This document shows positions 44,205-52,985 of a stretch of 64,000 nucleotides of DNA, piece by piece. Under the pieces are notes generated by a model that was given only the letters and a program-made list of their open reading frames with translations, had not been told where the DNA came from and did not search any database. This DNA comes from Salibacterium qingdaonense. Its GTDB lineage: Bacteria > Bacillota > Bacilli > Bacillales > Marinococcaceae. Where the stretch lies: contig NZ_FOTY01000004.1 in NCBI RefSeq assembly GCF_900114715.1, positions 1-64,000 of the forward strand, in the 5' to 3' direction. The position numbers and the translations under genes are program-made. Numbering within the stretch: the stretch's first letter is position 1; each line of letters opens with the position of its first letter.

Positions 44205-44582
44205 ATGACAAATTCTTTTATAAAAGCTTCTTATAAAACAGGGGTTTATGCTGGAGAGAAGATAGATGAAAAAAATGATAAAACGCTAATGAAAGTAGCT
44301 GCTGTCTTAAAACACCCGATGCAGGGTGACCTTCATCAGCCCAGGCAAGTCGATGTACCACTTTTCCATGAAAGAAAAGCTCTTGCTGAACATGAAAAAG
44401 TCTGGGTTCCTACCCCGAACGTAAAAGCTTTCGATGAAGAAATTCCACCATATCGTGAGTCTTTATTAAAAGCCGTCGTTGATCTGGAGAACGACCTTAC
44501 CCGCAGGAACGATGATTATTCAGTAAAATCACTTGAAACACTGAAAGAGCTGAAACGGGATTATCGCATCGAGGAAGATTAA
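44205..44582 (+). CDS. kapB: Kinase-associated protein KapB
   Basis: A 125-residue KapB. It has the family block LKHPMQGDLHQPRQVDVPLFHERKAL (seen as KHPMQGDLHQP and FHERKALAEHEKVW) and YKTGVYAGEKI at the start. In B. subtilis KapB supports KinB-dependent phosphorelay signalling into sporulation. Despite the family name it shows no signal peptide or lipobox here. Length agrees with B. subtilis KapB (128). It has its own promoter and a terminator of the shared-core type, so it is monocistronic. Confidence 0.9.
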   Translation: MTNSFIKASYKTGVYAGEKIDEKNDKTLMKVAAVLKHPMQGDLHQPRQVDVPLFHERKALAEHEKVWVPTPNVKAFDEEIPPYRESLLKAVVDLENDLTRRNDDYSVKSLETLKELKRDYRIEED

Positions 44583-44629
44583 AGAGTCGATTAATAGGAG
44601 CCGGGGAAGTAATGGCACCGATGAGAATA

Positions 44630-44675
44630 GAAACGCTTCCGACTGCCTTTTCAGGTAATCGGAAGCGTTTCTTCT
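44630..44675. terminator. Bidirectional intrinsic terminator after kapB
   Basis: Stem 44630-44642 pairs with 44659-44671, and an inner stem encloses a TTTC loop. The core is AAACGCTTCCGA. It lies between kapB (+) and the convergent pucR-type gene (-). Confidence 0.88.
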
Positions 44676-44736
44676 GAGATATCTTTTATATTACACGGAA
44701 GCATTTCATCAACTATTGAAGTTTCTTCATAATTTT

Positions 44737-46446
44737 TCACTCTTCCGTGGATTTTTTATCAGACGCCGCACTTATGTTATGAAGGCGTATGGAGAGATCA
44801 ATTAAAAACCAATCATCGGAATCATCAAGACTGCAGCTGGTCATTTTTTCAACTTTTCTCAGACGATAGGTTAAAGACTGCCGGTGCAGATTTAAGTCTC
44901 TTGCGGTCTGACTTATGTTTCCTTTGTTCCGGTTAAACACAACGAGCGTATGAACAAGGTCAATTCCGCGCTGGCGGGAGTAACTTAAGATCGGTGCAAG
45001 AATTGCTCCTGTAATACTGCGGAGTTCTTCATTTTCGGTTAAGGCGAGAAGGGCACGATCAAACCGGGTGTTGGCATATGTTGTAACAAAACCGGCACCT
45101 TTTTGGCGGCGTCCGATATCAAGAGCCGAACGTGCCTCCTTATATCCTTCGTGAAAAAAATCATCTCCAAATGTTTTCGCAATACCCCATGACAAGTCAA
45201 GAGCAGAGTGTACCTGACGTACCCGGTATTCCAGCAGTTCGATAAATGGATACGCTGTTTCGACACCTTTTTCGGTGTGGGTTTCTACGAATATAATCAA
45301 CTCTTCTTTCTGGAAGGTGGTCATTGTCCTGGCATGCAGCATCCGCCCCGTATGGTACACTTCTTCTTCCAGCCATTCTCCCAGCTGCCTGACCCAATTT
45401 TCAAAAGATGTCATGGGGGGCTGTTGTTCATCGTAAAGGTAATCCAGCTGCTCCGGGTGGCAAGTAATGCATAAATAAGGGACGTTCAAATGATAGCCGA
45501 GGGATTTTGCTCTCGATAATGCGGCATCTCTCGATTCAAATGTTCCTTCGGCCAGGCTCCATACAAAATCATTTTTCAGTCTCATTTCTGTTTCCACAGC
45601 GGCCTGATCATGCAGAAAACATAATGCCGAAGTTGTTACAGCATGTTCAAGAAGGATTAACATATTTTCTTCATATATATCATCTTCAGGAAGCTGTTCC
45701 GGCCATTCGATTAAGATAAATCCTTGAATTTCTCTGGCCCCCTGTACCGTAAGCTGCAGGGCTTTATTTTGATCCATATGAACCCAGTGCATTTTGTTAG
45801 GAAGCGCCCCGGTGTCATAAGCTTCTTCCATCTGAAAAAAAAGGGGGTCCCCGTGCTGTTGAAGGTGTGACTTCCAACTATTTTCAAGGTTCTGCGCTCC
45901 GGCAGTTTTAGCTTTCAGACCTCCCCGTCGGTCTGCAATAAGAGCCGGCATCCTTAAACGCCGGGAAAGGTAAGCTGCGATCTCTGCTGTTCCTTCTCCA
46001 TTCAATATAATCTCCAGCAGTTCTCTTCGAATTCTATCGGAATACTCCACAAAACTTCGCTCTTGCTGATGCAGGGCTGTTGATATGGCATGGCTGACAT
46101 CTGCAAAACGAACTTCCCACGGCAGCTCAATAAGAGGAAATCCCCGGGACTGGCAGTGTTCAATAACAAGAGAGGGGATTTCCATTAAATATCGTCCCGT
46201 GGCAATAATAAGTGCCGCCGCATTTGAATTCATGACTTCCTCTGCGAAGGATAGAAGTTTCTTTTCATCATTCTCGCATCCAAATGCGGCTGTCAATACA
46301 ACTTCATTGATGCGTACAAAGTCTTCAACCGGCAGCTCGATAATAGAAACCCATTCCACCGGATTGTTCAATGCAGCTGGTGTTTCCGTTTTCGTATCTG
46401 CTTTTCTAAGAATCGGCAGTTCAAGCATTTCTTGTACACTGAACAT
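44737..46446 (-). CDS. PucR-family transcriptional regulator
   Basis: A 569-residue regulator. The N-terminal 130 residues are the PucR ligand domain (VQEMLELPILRKA, VEWVSIIELPVEDFV, LIELPWEVRFADVSHAI). The C-terminal end is the PucR-type helix-turn-helix (FNRNKGNISQTARDLNLHRQSLTYRLRKVE). The middle is a GGDEF-related sensor-like region. Members activate catabolic operons on sensing a substrate or intermediate. It is divergent from the ectoine-type operon with a 160-base shared gap, so it is the probable regulator. A role for an operon intermediate such as acetyl-diaminobutyrate as inducer is inference. Confidence 0.88.
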   Translation of the reverse strand: MFSVQEMLELPILRKADTKTETPAALNNPVEWVSIIELPVEDFVRINEVVLTAAFGCENDEKKLLSFAEEVMNSNAAALIIATGRYLMEIPSLVIEHCQSRGFPLIELPWEVRFADVSHAISTALHQQERSFVEYSDRIRRELLEIILNGEGTAEIAAYLSRRLRMPALIADRRGGLKAKTAGAQNLENSWKSHLQQHGDPLFFQMEEAYDTGALPNKMHWVHMDQNKALQLTVQGAREIQGFILIEWPEQLPEDDIYEENMLILLEHAVTTSALCFLHDQAAVETEMRLKNDFVWSLAEGTFESRDAALSRAKSLGYHLNVPYLCITCHPEQLDYLYDEQQPPMTSFENWVRQLGEWLEEEVYHTGRMLHARTMTTFQKEELIIFVETHTEKGVETAYPFIELLEYRVRQVHSALDLSWGIAKTFGDDFFHEGYKEARSALDIGRRQKGAGFVTTYANTRFDRALLALTENEELRSITGAILAPILSYSRQRGIDLVHTLVVFNRNKGNISQTARDLNLHRQSLTYRLRKVEKMTSCSLDDSDDWFLIDLSIRLHNISAASDKKSTEE

Positions 46447-46606
46447 AAAGACACCTCCCGCTCAACCCATGTGAGAAAATATGTTATGCATCTTGGTGAA
46501 ACAGCACGAATGACTTTTATACAACTTGATGAATGGAATCATTTCCTTTCTATCGTATGATAAAAAGAGAGGAAAAGAAAGTATGACGTGAAAGGAAGTG
46601 TGAACC

Positions 46607-47821
46607 ATGAGAAACGAAGAAAACCGGATCATTCAACAGTCAACCAAAGCCGTGTGGTCCGGCGAGAAAGAATATAGAGCCCACGGAGCAACACAAGTGC
46701 CTGTGGTACACAGTGTCGCTTATTCCTATGATGATCTGGATCACTGGTACGATGTGGCCGTAGGACGTGAAAAAGGTCATATCTACGGGAGAAACACGAA
46801 CCCGACAGTGGAATCGTTTGAGCAGAAAATACGAGATCTTGAAGGAGCAGAGGCTGCGACGAGTTTTTCCACCGGAATGGCAGCTATAAGCAACTCCTTG
46901 TCTACTTTTTTAACACCAGGGGACCGGATTGTATCTATGAATGATACGTACGGTGGTACAAATAAAATTTTCAGTGAATTTCTCCCCCGGATGGATATTG
47001 ATGTAAGACTCTGTGAAACGGGTAATCATGAAGAAATAGAAAAAGAAGTACGTAAAGGATGTAAGATTCTTTATTTGGAAACACCTACGAATCCGACCGT
47101 TAAAATCACGGATCTGGAAAGAATGGTACGGGCAGCCCGGGAAGTTGGTGCTATGGTCTTTGTCGACAACACATTCGCTACTCCAATCAACCAGAATCCA
47201 CTGGAATACGGGGTGGATCTAGTTATTCACAGCGCGACAAAATTCCTTGGCGGTCATGCCGATGCCCTTGGCGGCGCTGTGTGCGGCAGTCGGGATCTCG
47301 TGGAAAAGATTTTTCATTACCGTGAAATTAACGGCGCGACAATGGATCCGATGTCGGCCTATCTGCTGTTAAGAGGGATGAAAACCCTTCATCTTCGTTT
47401 AAAACAGTCCTGTGATTCCGCGATGACAATTGCCCATTATCTGAAAAATCATGAATTGGTGGATGACGTCTTTTATCCAGGCTTAAAAGACCACCCCGGG
47501 CACGATATCGCCGCCAGTCAGATGAAACAGTTCGGCGGTATGCTCAGCTTCTCCATGAAAGGCGGAATGGAAGCAGTACGTGATTTTCTGCCGAAGCTGC
47601 AGTACGCCAACCGCGCAGCCAACCTTGGTTCAGTGGAAACAACCGTCGGCCCTGCAAGAACGACTAGTCACGTAGAAAATACACCGGAAGAGCGGGCTGC
47701 ACTGGGAATTCCGGAAAGTCTCGTCCGCTACTCTGTCGGCATTGAAGATCCAGATGATTTGATAGCGGATCTGGAAGCGGCTTTTGATTCTTTAAAAGAA
47801 ACAACTGTTTCCAAAGAGTAA
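46607..47821 (+). CDS. Cys/Met-metabolism PLP enzyme (cystathionine gamma-synthase family)
   Basis: A 404-residue fold-type I PLP enzyme. The PLP lysine is Lys212 in IHSATKFLGGHADAL. The phosphate-binding Tyr60/Arg62 are in IYGRNTNPT, and Asp187 is in VFVDNTFATP. The family covers cystathionine gamma-synthase, gamma-lyase, methionine gamma-lyase and O-acetylhomoserine sulfhydrylase, chemistry that removes or replaces a group on the gamma carbon. Here it heads an operon with a homoserine-dehydrogenase-like protein and ectoine hydrolase. Gamma-elimination of homoserine, or possibly of diaminobutyrate, to 2-oxobutyrate is therefore a plausible job, not a proven one. No sulfur-amino-acid genes or S-box lie nearby. 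Confidence 0.87.
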   Translation: MRNEENRIIQQSTKAVWSGEKEYRAHGATQVPVVHSVAYSYDDLDHWYDVAVGREKGHIYGRNTNPTVESFEQKIRDLEGAEAATSFSTGMAAISNSLSTFLTPGDRIVSMNDTYGGTNKIFSEFLPRMDIDVRLCETGNHEEIEKEVRKGCKILYLETPTNPTVKITDLERMVRAAREVGAMVFVDNTFATPINQNPLEYGVDLVIHSATKFLGGHADALGGAVCGSRDLVEKIFHYREINGATMDPMSAYLLLRGMKTLHLRLKQSCDSAMTIAHYLKNHELVDDVFYPGLKDHPGHDIAASQMKQFGGMLSFSMKGGMEAVRDFLPKLQYANRAANLGSVETTVGPARTTSHVENTPEERAALGIPESLVRYSVGIEDPDDLIADLEAAFDSLKETTVSKE

Positions 47822-47841
47822 CAGATAAAGGGGGCTGTATA

Positions 47842-49068
47842 GTGCAATCAGAGCATTATCTCTACCAGAAAGCAGCAGCAATGCAAACGGAGTTATCATC
47901 ATGGCGGCAGCACTTACACAAGTATCCTGAACGGAGTTTTCAGGAAGAAAATACAGCAGCCTTTGTCGAGAAAGAACTGCGCAGAATCTCTGGAATGGAG
48001 GTTTTTTCCGGAGAAAAAGATACCGGGCTGAACACCGGTGTGATCGGAATTCTTAAGAAAGGAAACGGTCCGGCAGCAGCACTCCGGGCTGATATGGATG
48101 CCCTGCCCATTCAGGAAGATAATGACACATCCTACCGTTCGGTTCATAACGGCGTGATGCATGCCTGCGGACATGACGCTCATACGGCCATGCTGCTCGG
48201 AGCTGCCCGTCTTCTGGCCGAAGAATCGAGTTTCGAGGGTACGGTGAAGTTTATTTTTCAGCCTGCAGAGGAAATGACAGATAGAAACGGAAAATCCGGT
48301 GCTCCTTATATGATTCAACACGGAATTCTTCAGGATGTCTCTGTTGCTTTTGCTCTTCATATGGATCCTGAATATCTTCCTGGTACCGTCCGTCTGCACG
48401 AAGGCCCGAGTATGGCAAATGTGGACACCTTTCAGGCGGAAATACTAGGAACAGGAGGGCACGGAGCATACCCGCATCTTGGAACGGATCCTCTCTGGAT
48501 ACTGTCTTTTGTCATACAGGCTGTTCAGGGGATAACTTCAAGAAAAACATCTCCGCTTTCTCCATCGGTAATCAGTATCGGCGAAGTGAAGGCTGGCTCA
48601 TCTACAAATGTGATCCCGGATCAGGTGAGGATACAGGGAACGATAAGAAGCTATGATCAGCAAACACGCCTTCATCTGGAGCAGGAGCTGGAACAAGCCT
48701 TCTCGATTGTTGAAGCAATGGGCGGCACGTACCATCTTCAAGTGGATAAAGGGGAACCTGCTCTTCAGAACGATAAAATGGCTGTTCATCTGTTTGATCA
48801 AACGTTACAGACTATATTCCCTGATTACTCCATTTTACGGAAGCCATACGGCCTGGGCGGCGAAGACTTTGGATACATGGCCGAAAAAGTGCCGGCTGCC
48901 ATGCTTTTTCTGGGGGCAGGTTTTGAAAATAGCCAGCAACGGGGTCTGCACATGTCCCGTTTTGATCTTGAAGAAGAAATGCTGCCGGTAGGCGCTTCCC
49001 TTCTTGCAGGCACGGCGCTTCAGTATTTTCAACACAATGAAAAGAATAAGGAAGGGAGTGGAATGTAA
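47842..49068 (+). CDS. M20-family amidohydrolase (candidate acetyl-diaminobutyrate deacetylase)
   Basis: A 408-residue M20D-type metallohydrolase, the group that includes N-acetyl-amino-acid and hippurate hydrolases. Metal ligands appear in HACGHDAHTAM (Cys109, His111), FQPAEEM and LHMDP, with a late GGEDFGYM. Classic DoeB, which deacetylates acetyl-diaminobutyrate in ectoine breakdown, belongs to the unrelated AstE/aspartoacylase family. This enzyme could replace it. It starts with GTG 47842 after AAAGGGGG, and its stop overlaps the next start (TAATG), so translation is coupled to the dehydrogenase gene. Confidence 0.86.
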   Translation: MQSEHYLYQKAAAMQTELSSWRQHLHKYPERSFQEENTAAFVEKELRRISGMEVFSGEKDTGLNTGVIGILKKGNGPAAALRADMDALPIQEDNDTSYRSVHNGVMHACGHDAHTAMLLGAARLLAEESSFEGTVKFIFQPAEEMTDRNGKSGAPYMIQHGILQDVSVAFALHMDPEYLPGTVRLHEGPSMANVDTFQAEILGTGGHGAYPHLGTDPLWILSFVIQAVQGITSRKTSPLSPSVISIGEVKAGSSTNVIPDQVRIQGTIRSYDQQTRLHLEQELEQAFSIVEAMGGTYHLQVDKGEPALQNDKMAVHLFDQTLQTIFPDYSILRKPYGLGGEDFGYMAEKVPAAMLFLGAGFENSQQRGLHMSRFDLEEEMLPVGASLLAGTALQYFQHNEKNKEGSGM

Positions 49069-50108
49069 TGGCACACAAACTGGCTTTTATCGGATTCGGC
49101 GGTGTCGGCCGGGGACTTGCTCAAATCATCCAGGAGAGGGAATCTTCTCTGAAGAAAAAATACGGAACGGATTTTCAGATGGTCTCCATCGCCGATTTAT
49201 ACAAAGGGTCACTGCATCACCCGGATGGTTTGAATATACAGGCTGTGTTCGATTCCCTTGAAAAAGACGGAACCCTTCATCATTATCCGGATGAGGAAGG
49301 ATTAATCAGGGGTTGGGATAGTCTCACTACAATTGAACGATCAAACGCGGATACGATGGTTGAAATCACATTCACCGACATCCAAACCGGACAACCGGCC
49401 ATCGATCACTGCAAAAAAGCGTTTGCCGCGGGAAAAAATGCCGTCTTGACGAATAAGGGGCCCGTTGCCCTCGCTTACTCTGAACTACAGGAAATGGCGG
49501 CGCAGCATAATGTCCAGTTTAAGTTTGAAGGCACGGTTATGAGCGGAACACCCGCGATCCGCATGCCTCTAACCTCTCTGGCTGGAAACGAAATCAGCGA
49601 AATACGGGGCATATTTAACGGTACCACCAACTACATCCTTTCGCGTATGGAAACCGGAATGACGCTCGACGATGCACTCGAAGAAGCACAGGATAAGGGA
49701 TACGCAGAAGCGGATCCGACAAGTGACCTGGAAGGCTGGGATGTTCTCTATAAAGTTATCATTCTCGCCAATGTCGTCATGGATGCCGGACTATCCAAAG
49801 AGGATGTGTTTTGTGAAGGCATTACCGTACTGTCTCCGGAAGATGTTCAGCAGGCATCTTCTGAAGGTAAAAGGTGGAAGCTTATCGGCAAAATAAAAAA
49901 TGACCAGGGAACCGTGTCGGCTTCGGTCTCCCCTGAAAAAGTTCCGCAGGATGATCCTCTCGCCGGAATATCCGGAGCCCTGAATGCCGTCACGTATGAG
50001 TGTGATCTTTCAGGTCCGGTGACACTCATGGGAGCAGGCGCAGGTATACCTGAAACTGGTTTTGCTTTATTAATTGATTTAGTCAATATAGAACGTAACC
50101 ATGTCTAA
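49068..50108 (+). CDS. Homoserine dehydrogenase-like protein without ACT domain
   Basis: A 346-residue NAD(P)-dependent dehydrogenase. The Rossmann motif is GFGGVGRGLAQ, and the catalytic domain has NKGPVALAYSEL, RGIFNGTTNYIL and EADPTSDLEGWDVLYKV, all typical of homoserine dehydrogenase. The regulatory ACT domain of biosynthetic Bacillus Hom is missing, and no thrB/thrC genes are nearby. It would interconvert aspartate semialdehyde and homoserine. In this operon a catabolic role handling semialdehyde from diaminobutyrate is more likely than threonine synthesis. It overlaps the M20 gene by one base. Confidence 0.87.
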   Translation: MAHKLAFIGFGGVGRGLAQIIQERESSLKKKYGTDFQMVSIADLYKGSLHHPDGLNIQAVFDSLEKDGTLHHYPDEEGLIRGWDSLTTIERSNADTMVEITFTDIQTGQPAIDHCKKAFAAGKNAVLTNKGPVALAYSELQEMAAQHNVQFKFEGTVMSGTPAIRMPLTSLAGNEISEIRGIFNGTTNYILSRMETGMTLDDALEEAQDKGYAEADPTSDLEGWDVLYKVIILANVVMDAGLSKEDVFCEGITVLSPEDVQQASSEGKRWKLIGKIKNDQGTVSASVSPEKVPQDDPLAGISGALNAVTYECDLSGPVTLMGAGAGIPETGFALLIDLVNIERNHV

Positions 50109-50135
50109 CACTTCACATGAAAGGCGGCGGGTAAC

Positions 50136-51578
50136 ATGGCTGAACAAATAGGAAAACAGAAAATGCTGCTGGCTGGAGAATGGGTGGAAAAATCAGAAGA
50201 GATTGAAGTGCGGAACCCGGAGAACAATGAAGTAATAGGTACTGTTCCGGCCGGTTCTGCTTCCGATATGAAACAGGCGGTCGAACTTGGCCGGGAAGGT
50301 GCAGAAACAGCTTCCAATTTATCAGTCCGGGAGAGAATGGACATTCTGACGAAGGCAGCAGATTATATCGAAGCACACCTTGATACATTTGCTGTAACCA
50401 TTGCCATGGAAGGAAGCAAAACCATTAATGAAGCCAGAAGTGAGACGGCAAGAGCAGCGGAAACGATCCGTATCAGCGCGGAAGAGGCGAGACGTCTCAC
50501 CGGAGAATCTATAAACTTCGATCAGATGCCTGGTAATACAGATCGGATGGGGTATTATTTCCGTTTTCCAGTTGGAATCATTGCGGCGATTACACCTTTC
50601 AATGATCCGCTGAACTTAATCGCTCATAAAATCGGACCTGGTATCGCAGCAGGCAATGCCGTCATTATTAAACCGGCAACAGAAACGCCGTTAAGTGCTG
50701 TTAAGATGGCGGAAGCATTTATGAATGCCGGCCTTCCGCCTAAAGTGTTAAGTGTTATTACCGGCCGTGCGGGAGATATCGGCGATGTTCTGATTGAAAG
50801 CCCGGACGTCAATATGATCAGCTTTACAGGTGGAATGGAAACGGGAGAAAGCATCGCTAAAAAAGCGGGATTGAAAAGGCTGTCCATGGAACTGGGTTCC
50901 AATTCTCCGGTTATTGTAAGGGCGGATGCTGACCTCGATGCCGCTGCAGCATCGTGTGCAGACGGTGCTTTTGCAGCCGCAGGGCAGAACTGTCTTTCGG
51001 TGCAGCGGATTTATATCGAAGAAGAGGCTTACGATTCTTTTCGGTCCCGCTTTCTTCAGGAAACAGCTGACGTAAAAACCGGCAGTAAATTGTCGGAAGA
51101 TACAGACGTGGGGCCGCTGATTAATGAGAAAGAAGCCAAACGAGTGGAGCGTTGGATAGAGGAGGCAGTGGAAGCCGGGGGTACCATTGCTGCAGGCGGT
51201 ACCCGCAGCGGAGCTTACGTGGATCCAACTGTCCTGGAAAATGTTCCGGACGACGCTCTTATTGTTAAAGAAGAAGTATTCGGCCCGGCCGTGCTGCTTT
51301 TTAAAGTGAAACACCTTGATGAAGCGATAAAACGTTCTAATGATGTCAACTACGGTCTGCAGGCCGGGATTTTTACAACCAATATCAATGCCGCCCTGAA
51401 AGCTTCGAAAAAACTTCATGTCGGGGGCGTTATGATTAATGACAGCAGTGACTTTCGTATTGATGCCATGCCATTTGGCGGTGTAAAAGGTTCCGGCCTT
51501 GGACGCGAAGGCGTAGAATATGCAATAAAAGAAATGTCGGAAGAACGGATTGTCGCTTTTAAATGGACGGACGAGTAA
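50136..51578 (+). CDS. Aldehyde dehydrogenase (DoeC-like candidate)
   Basis: A 480-residue NAD(P)-dependent aldehyde dehydrogenase. The catalytic Cys286 is in AAAGQNCLSVQRIYIE and the general base Glu252 in MELGSNSPV. The nucleotide-binding region has PATETPLSAVKMAE and FTGGMETGESIAKKA. In known ectoine degradation an aldehyde dehydrogenase (DoeC) oxidises aspartate semialdehyde to aspartate. The place between the homoserine-dehydrogenase-like gene and doeA suggests the same, but succinate-semialdehyde or methylmalonate-semialdehyde-like activity cannot be excluded. A GGCGGCGGG ribosome region precedes ATG 50136. Confidence 0.88.
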   Translation: MAEQIGKQKMLLAGEWVEKSEEIEVRNPENNEVIGTVPAGSASDMKQAVELGREGAETASNLSVRERMDILTKAADYIEAHLDTFAVTIAMEGSKTINEARSETARAAETIRISAEEARRLTGESINFDQMPGNTDRMGYYFRFPVGIIAAITPFNDPLNLIAHKIGPGIAAGNAVIIKPATETPLSAVKMAEAFMNAGLPPKVLSVITGRAGDIGDVLIESPDVNMISFTGGMETGESIAKKAGLKRLSMELGSNSPVIVRADADLDAAAASCADGAFAAAGQNCLSVQRIYIEEEAYDSFRSRFLQETADVKTGSKLSEDTDVGPLINEKEAKRVERWIEEAVEAGGTIAAGGTRSGAYVDPTVLENVPDDALIVKEEVFGPAVLLFKVKHLDEAIKRSNDVNYGLQAGIFTTNINAALKASKKLHVGGVMINDSSDFRIDAMPFGGVKGSGLGREGVEYAIKEMSEERIVAFKWTDE

Positions 51579-51658
51579 AAAAACAAATGGGGCGGCGGTC
51601 TATCAGTCCGTCCTCTTTGTAACATTGTGAAATGGACAGCCAGGAAAGGGGTGGAAAT

Positions 51659-52870
51659 GTGTTTTCAAATGAAGAATATTTGGTGAGAATGAATCAAACG
51701 AAACAAAAAATGATGGAATACGGTATTGAAGTGCTTCTTGTATCCAACCCATCCAACATGTTTTATCTGACCGGTTATAATGCCTGGTCTTTTTATGTAC
51801 ATCAGATTCTTGTTGTTATGATTGATGAAGAACAGCCGATTTGGATCGGCAGGGAAATGGACGCCCACAGTGCTCAGGTTACAACCTGGCTCGATGACAA
51901 TCATATCATTCCATATCCCGATGAATTTGTACAGTCAACGATTAAGCACCCTATGGATTTTGTTGCAAACATTCTGACCGAAATCGGACAGGGCAATCGA
52001 AAGATCGGACTTGAAATGGATGCTTTTTATTTTACGGCTATGTGTTATGAACGAATCATGCAGGGACTTCCAAATGCTGAATTCCGGAATTTCAGCACAC
52101 TTGTAAACTGGGTGAGGCTCATTAAATCCGACACGGAAATCGAATGCATGAAAAAGGCATCCAGAATTCTGGAAAACGCAATGAATGCCGCGTATGATAC
52201 AGTAGATATCGGTATTCGCGAAAATGATGTGGCTGCCGCGATTTATCAAGCGCAGATCAGTGGGACTTCAGATTTTGGCGGTGACTATACCTCCATTGTT
52301 CCAATGATACCGTCAAATGAAAATACAGCCAGCCCGCACCTAACATGGACAGATAAACGGTATCAATACGGAGATTACATGACCATAGAAATTGCCGGCG
52401 CCTATAAACGCTATCATACTCCAATGGCAAGAACGCTTGCTATCGGGGAAGCACCAGATAAAGTACAGGATCTCGCCGATGTTGTCGTGGAAGGCATTGA
52501 GACTACGATGGAACACATCAAACCTGGGATCACGGCTGAAGAAGTAGAAGATATCTGGAGTAAAACTATTGCAAAGCGCGGCTATTTCAAAGAATCACGG
52601 CTGGGGTATTCCATTGGATTAAGTTATCCGCCTGATTGGGGAGAACACACCGTCAGTTTCCGAAAAGGGGACCGGACGATGATGCAGCCGAATATGACAT
52701 TCCATCTAATGCCGGGCATCTGGCTTGATAATTACGGCGTGGAAATCACTGAATCTATCCGTATTACGGAAAACGGCTGTGAGACGTTCGCCGATGTTCC
52801 TAGAGATCTTCATATAAAAAAACCGTCCCAGGTTAGTTCGTTTACCTCGGAGAAAAACCAGGCCACGTGA
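51659..52870 (+). CDS. doeA: Ectoine hydrolase (M24 family)
   Basis: A 403-residue pita-bread-fold hydrolase. It is strikingly like DoeA/EutD from Halomonas in segments such as SNPSNMFYLTGYNAWSFYVHQ, GREMDAHSAQVTTW, SPHLTWTDKRYQYGD, EIAGAYKRYHTPMART, GLSYPPDWGEHTVS and GIWLDNYGVEITESI. DoeA opens the ectoine ring to N-acetyl-diaminobutyrate. Compared with true Xaa-Pro peptidases several M24 metal ligands are replaced (for example EIAGAYKRYH), as in DoeA. GTG 51659 is preferred over ATG 51632: AGGAAAGGGGTGG precedes it and the alignment starts there. It is the last gene of the operon, before a strong terminator. Confidence 0.92.
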   Translation: MFSNEEYLVRMNQTKQKMMEYGIEVLLVSNPSNMFYLTGYNAWSFYVHQILVVMIDEEQPIWIGREMDAHSAQVTTWLDDNHIIPYPDEFVQSTIKHPMDFVANILTEIGQGNRKIGLEMDAFYFTAMCYERIMQGLPNAEFRNFSTLVNWVRLIKSDTEIECMKKASRILENAMNAAYDTVDIGIRENDVAAAIYQAQISGTSDFGGDYTSIVPMIPSNENTASPHLTWTDKRYQYGDYMTIEIAGAYKRYHTPMARTLAIGEAPDKVQDLADVVVEGIETTMEHIKPGITAEEVEDIWSKTIAKRGYFKESRLGYSIGLSYPPDWGEHTVSFRKGDRTMMQPNMTFHLMPGIWLDNYGVEITESIRITENGCETFADVPRDLHIKKPSQVSSFTSEKNQAT

Positions 52871-52879
52871 GCTTATCCG

Positions 52880-52912
52880 CTCTGCAGTCCGACGGCACTG
52901 CAGAGTTTTTTT
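52880..52912 (+). terminator. Intrinsic terminator after doeA
   Basis: A perfect 9-bp stem (52880-52888 with 52897-52905, CTCTGCAGT/ACTGCAGAG) with loop CCGACGGC is followed by TTTTTTT. Confidence 0.93.
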
Positions 52913-52985
52913 CGCAGAGCTGATGGTGGAAACAAAAAGAGCATGATACGATGAATATGGATGGTACACGAAAGAAGGGAAAATC

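Noticed and set aside
46447-46606. A promoter made of TTGATG (46526) and TATGAT (46556) before the ectoine-type operon
   Set aside because: The spacer would be 24 bases, too long for sigma-A; no better pair was found, so no promoter is claimed.
46447-46606. S-box or T-box leader before the gamma-family PLP gene
   Set aside because: None of the conserved SAM-riboswitch or T-box blocks is readable, and no terminator lies in the 160-base gap.
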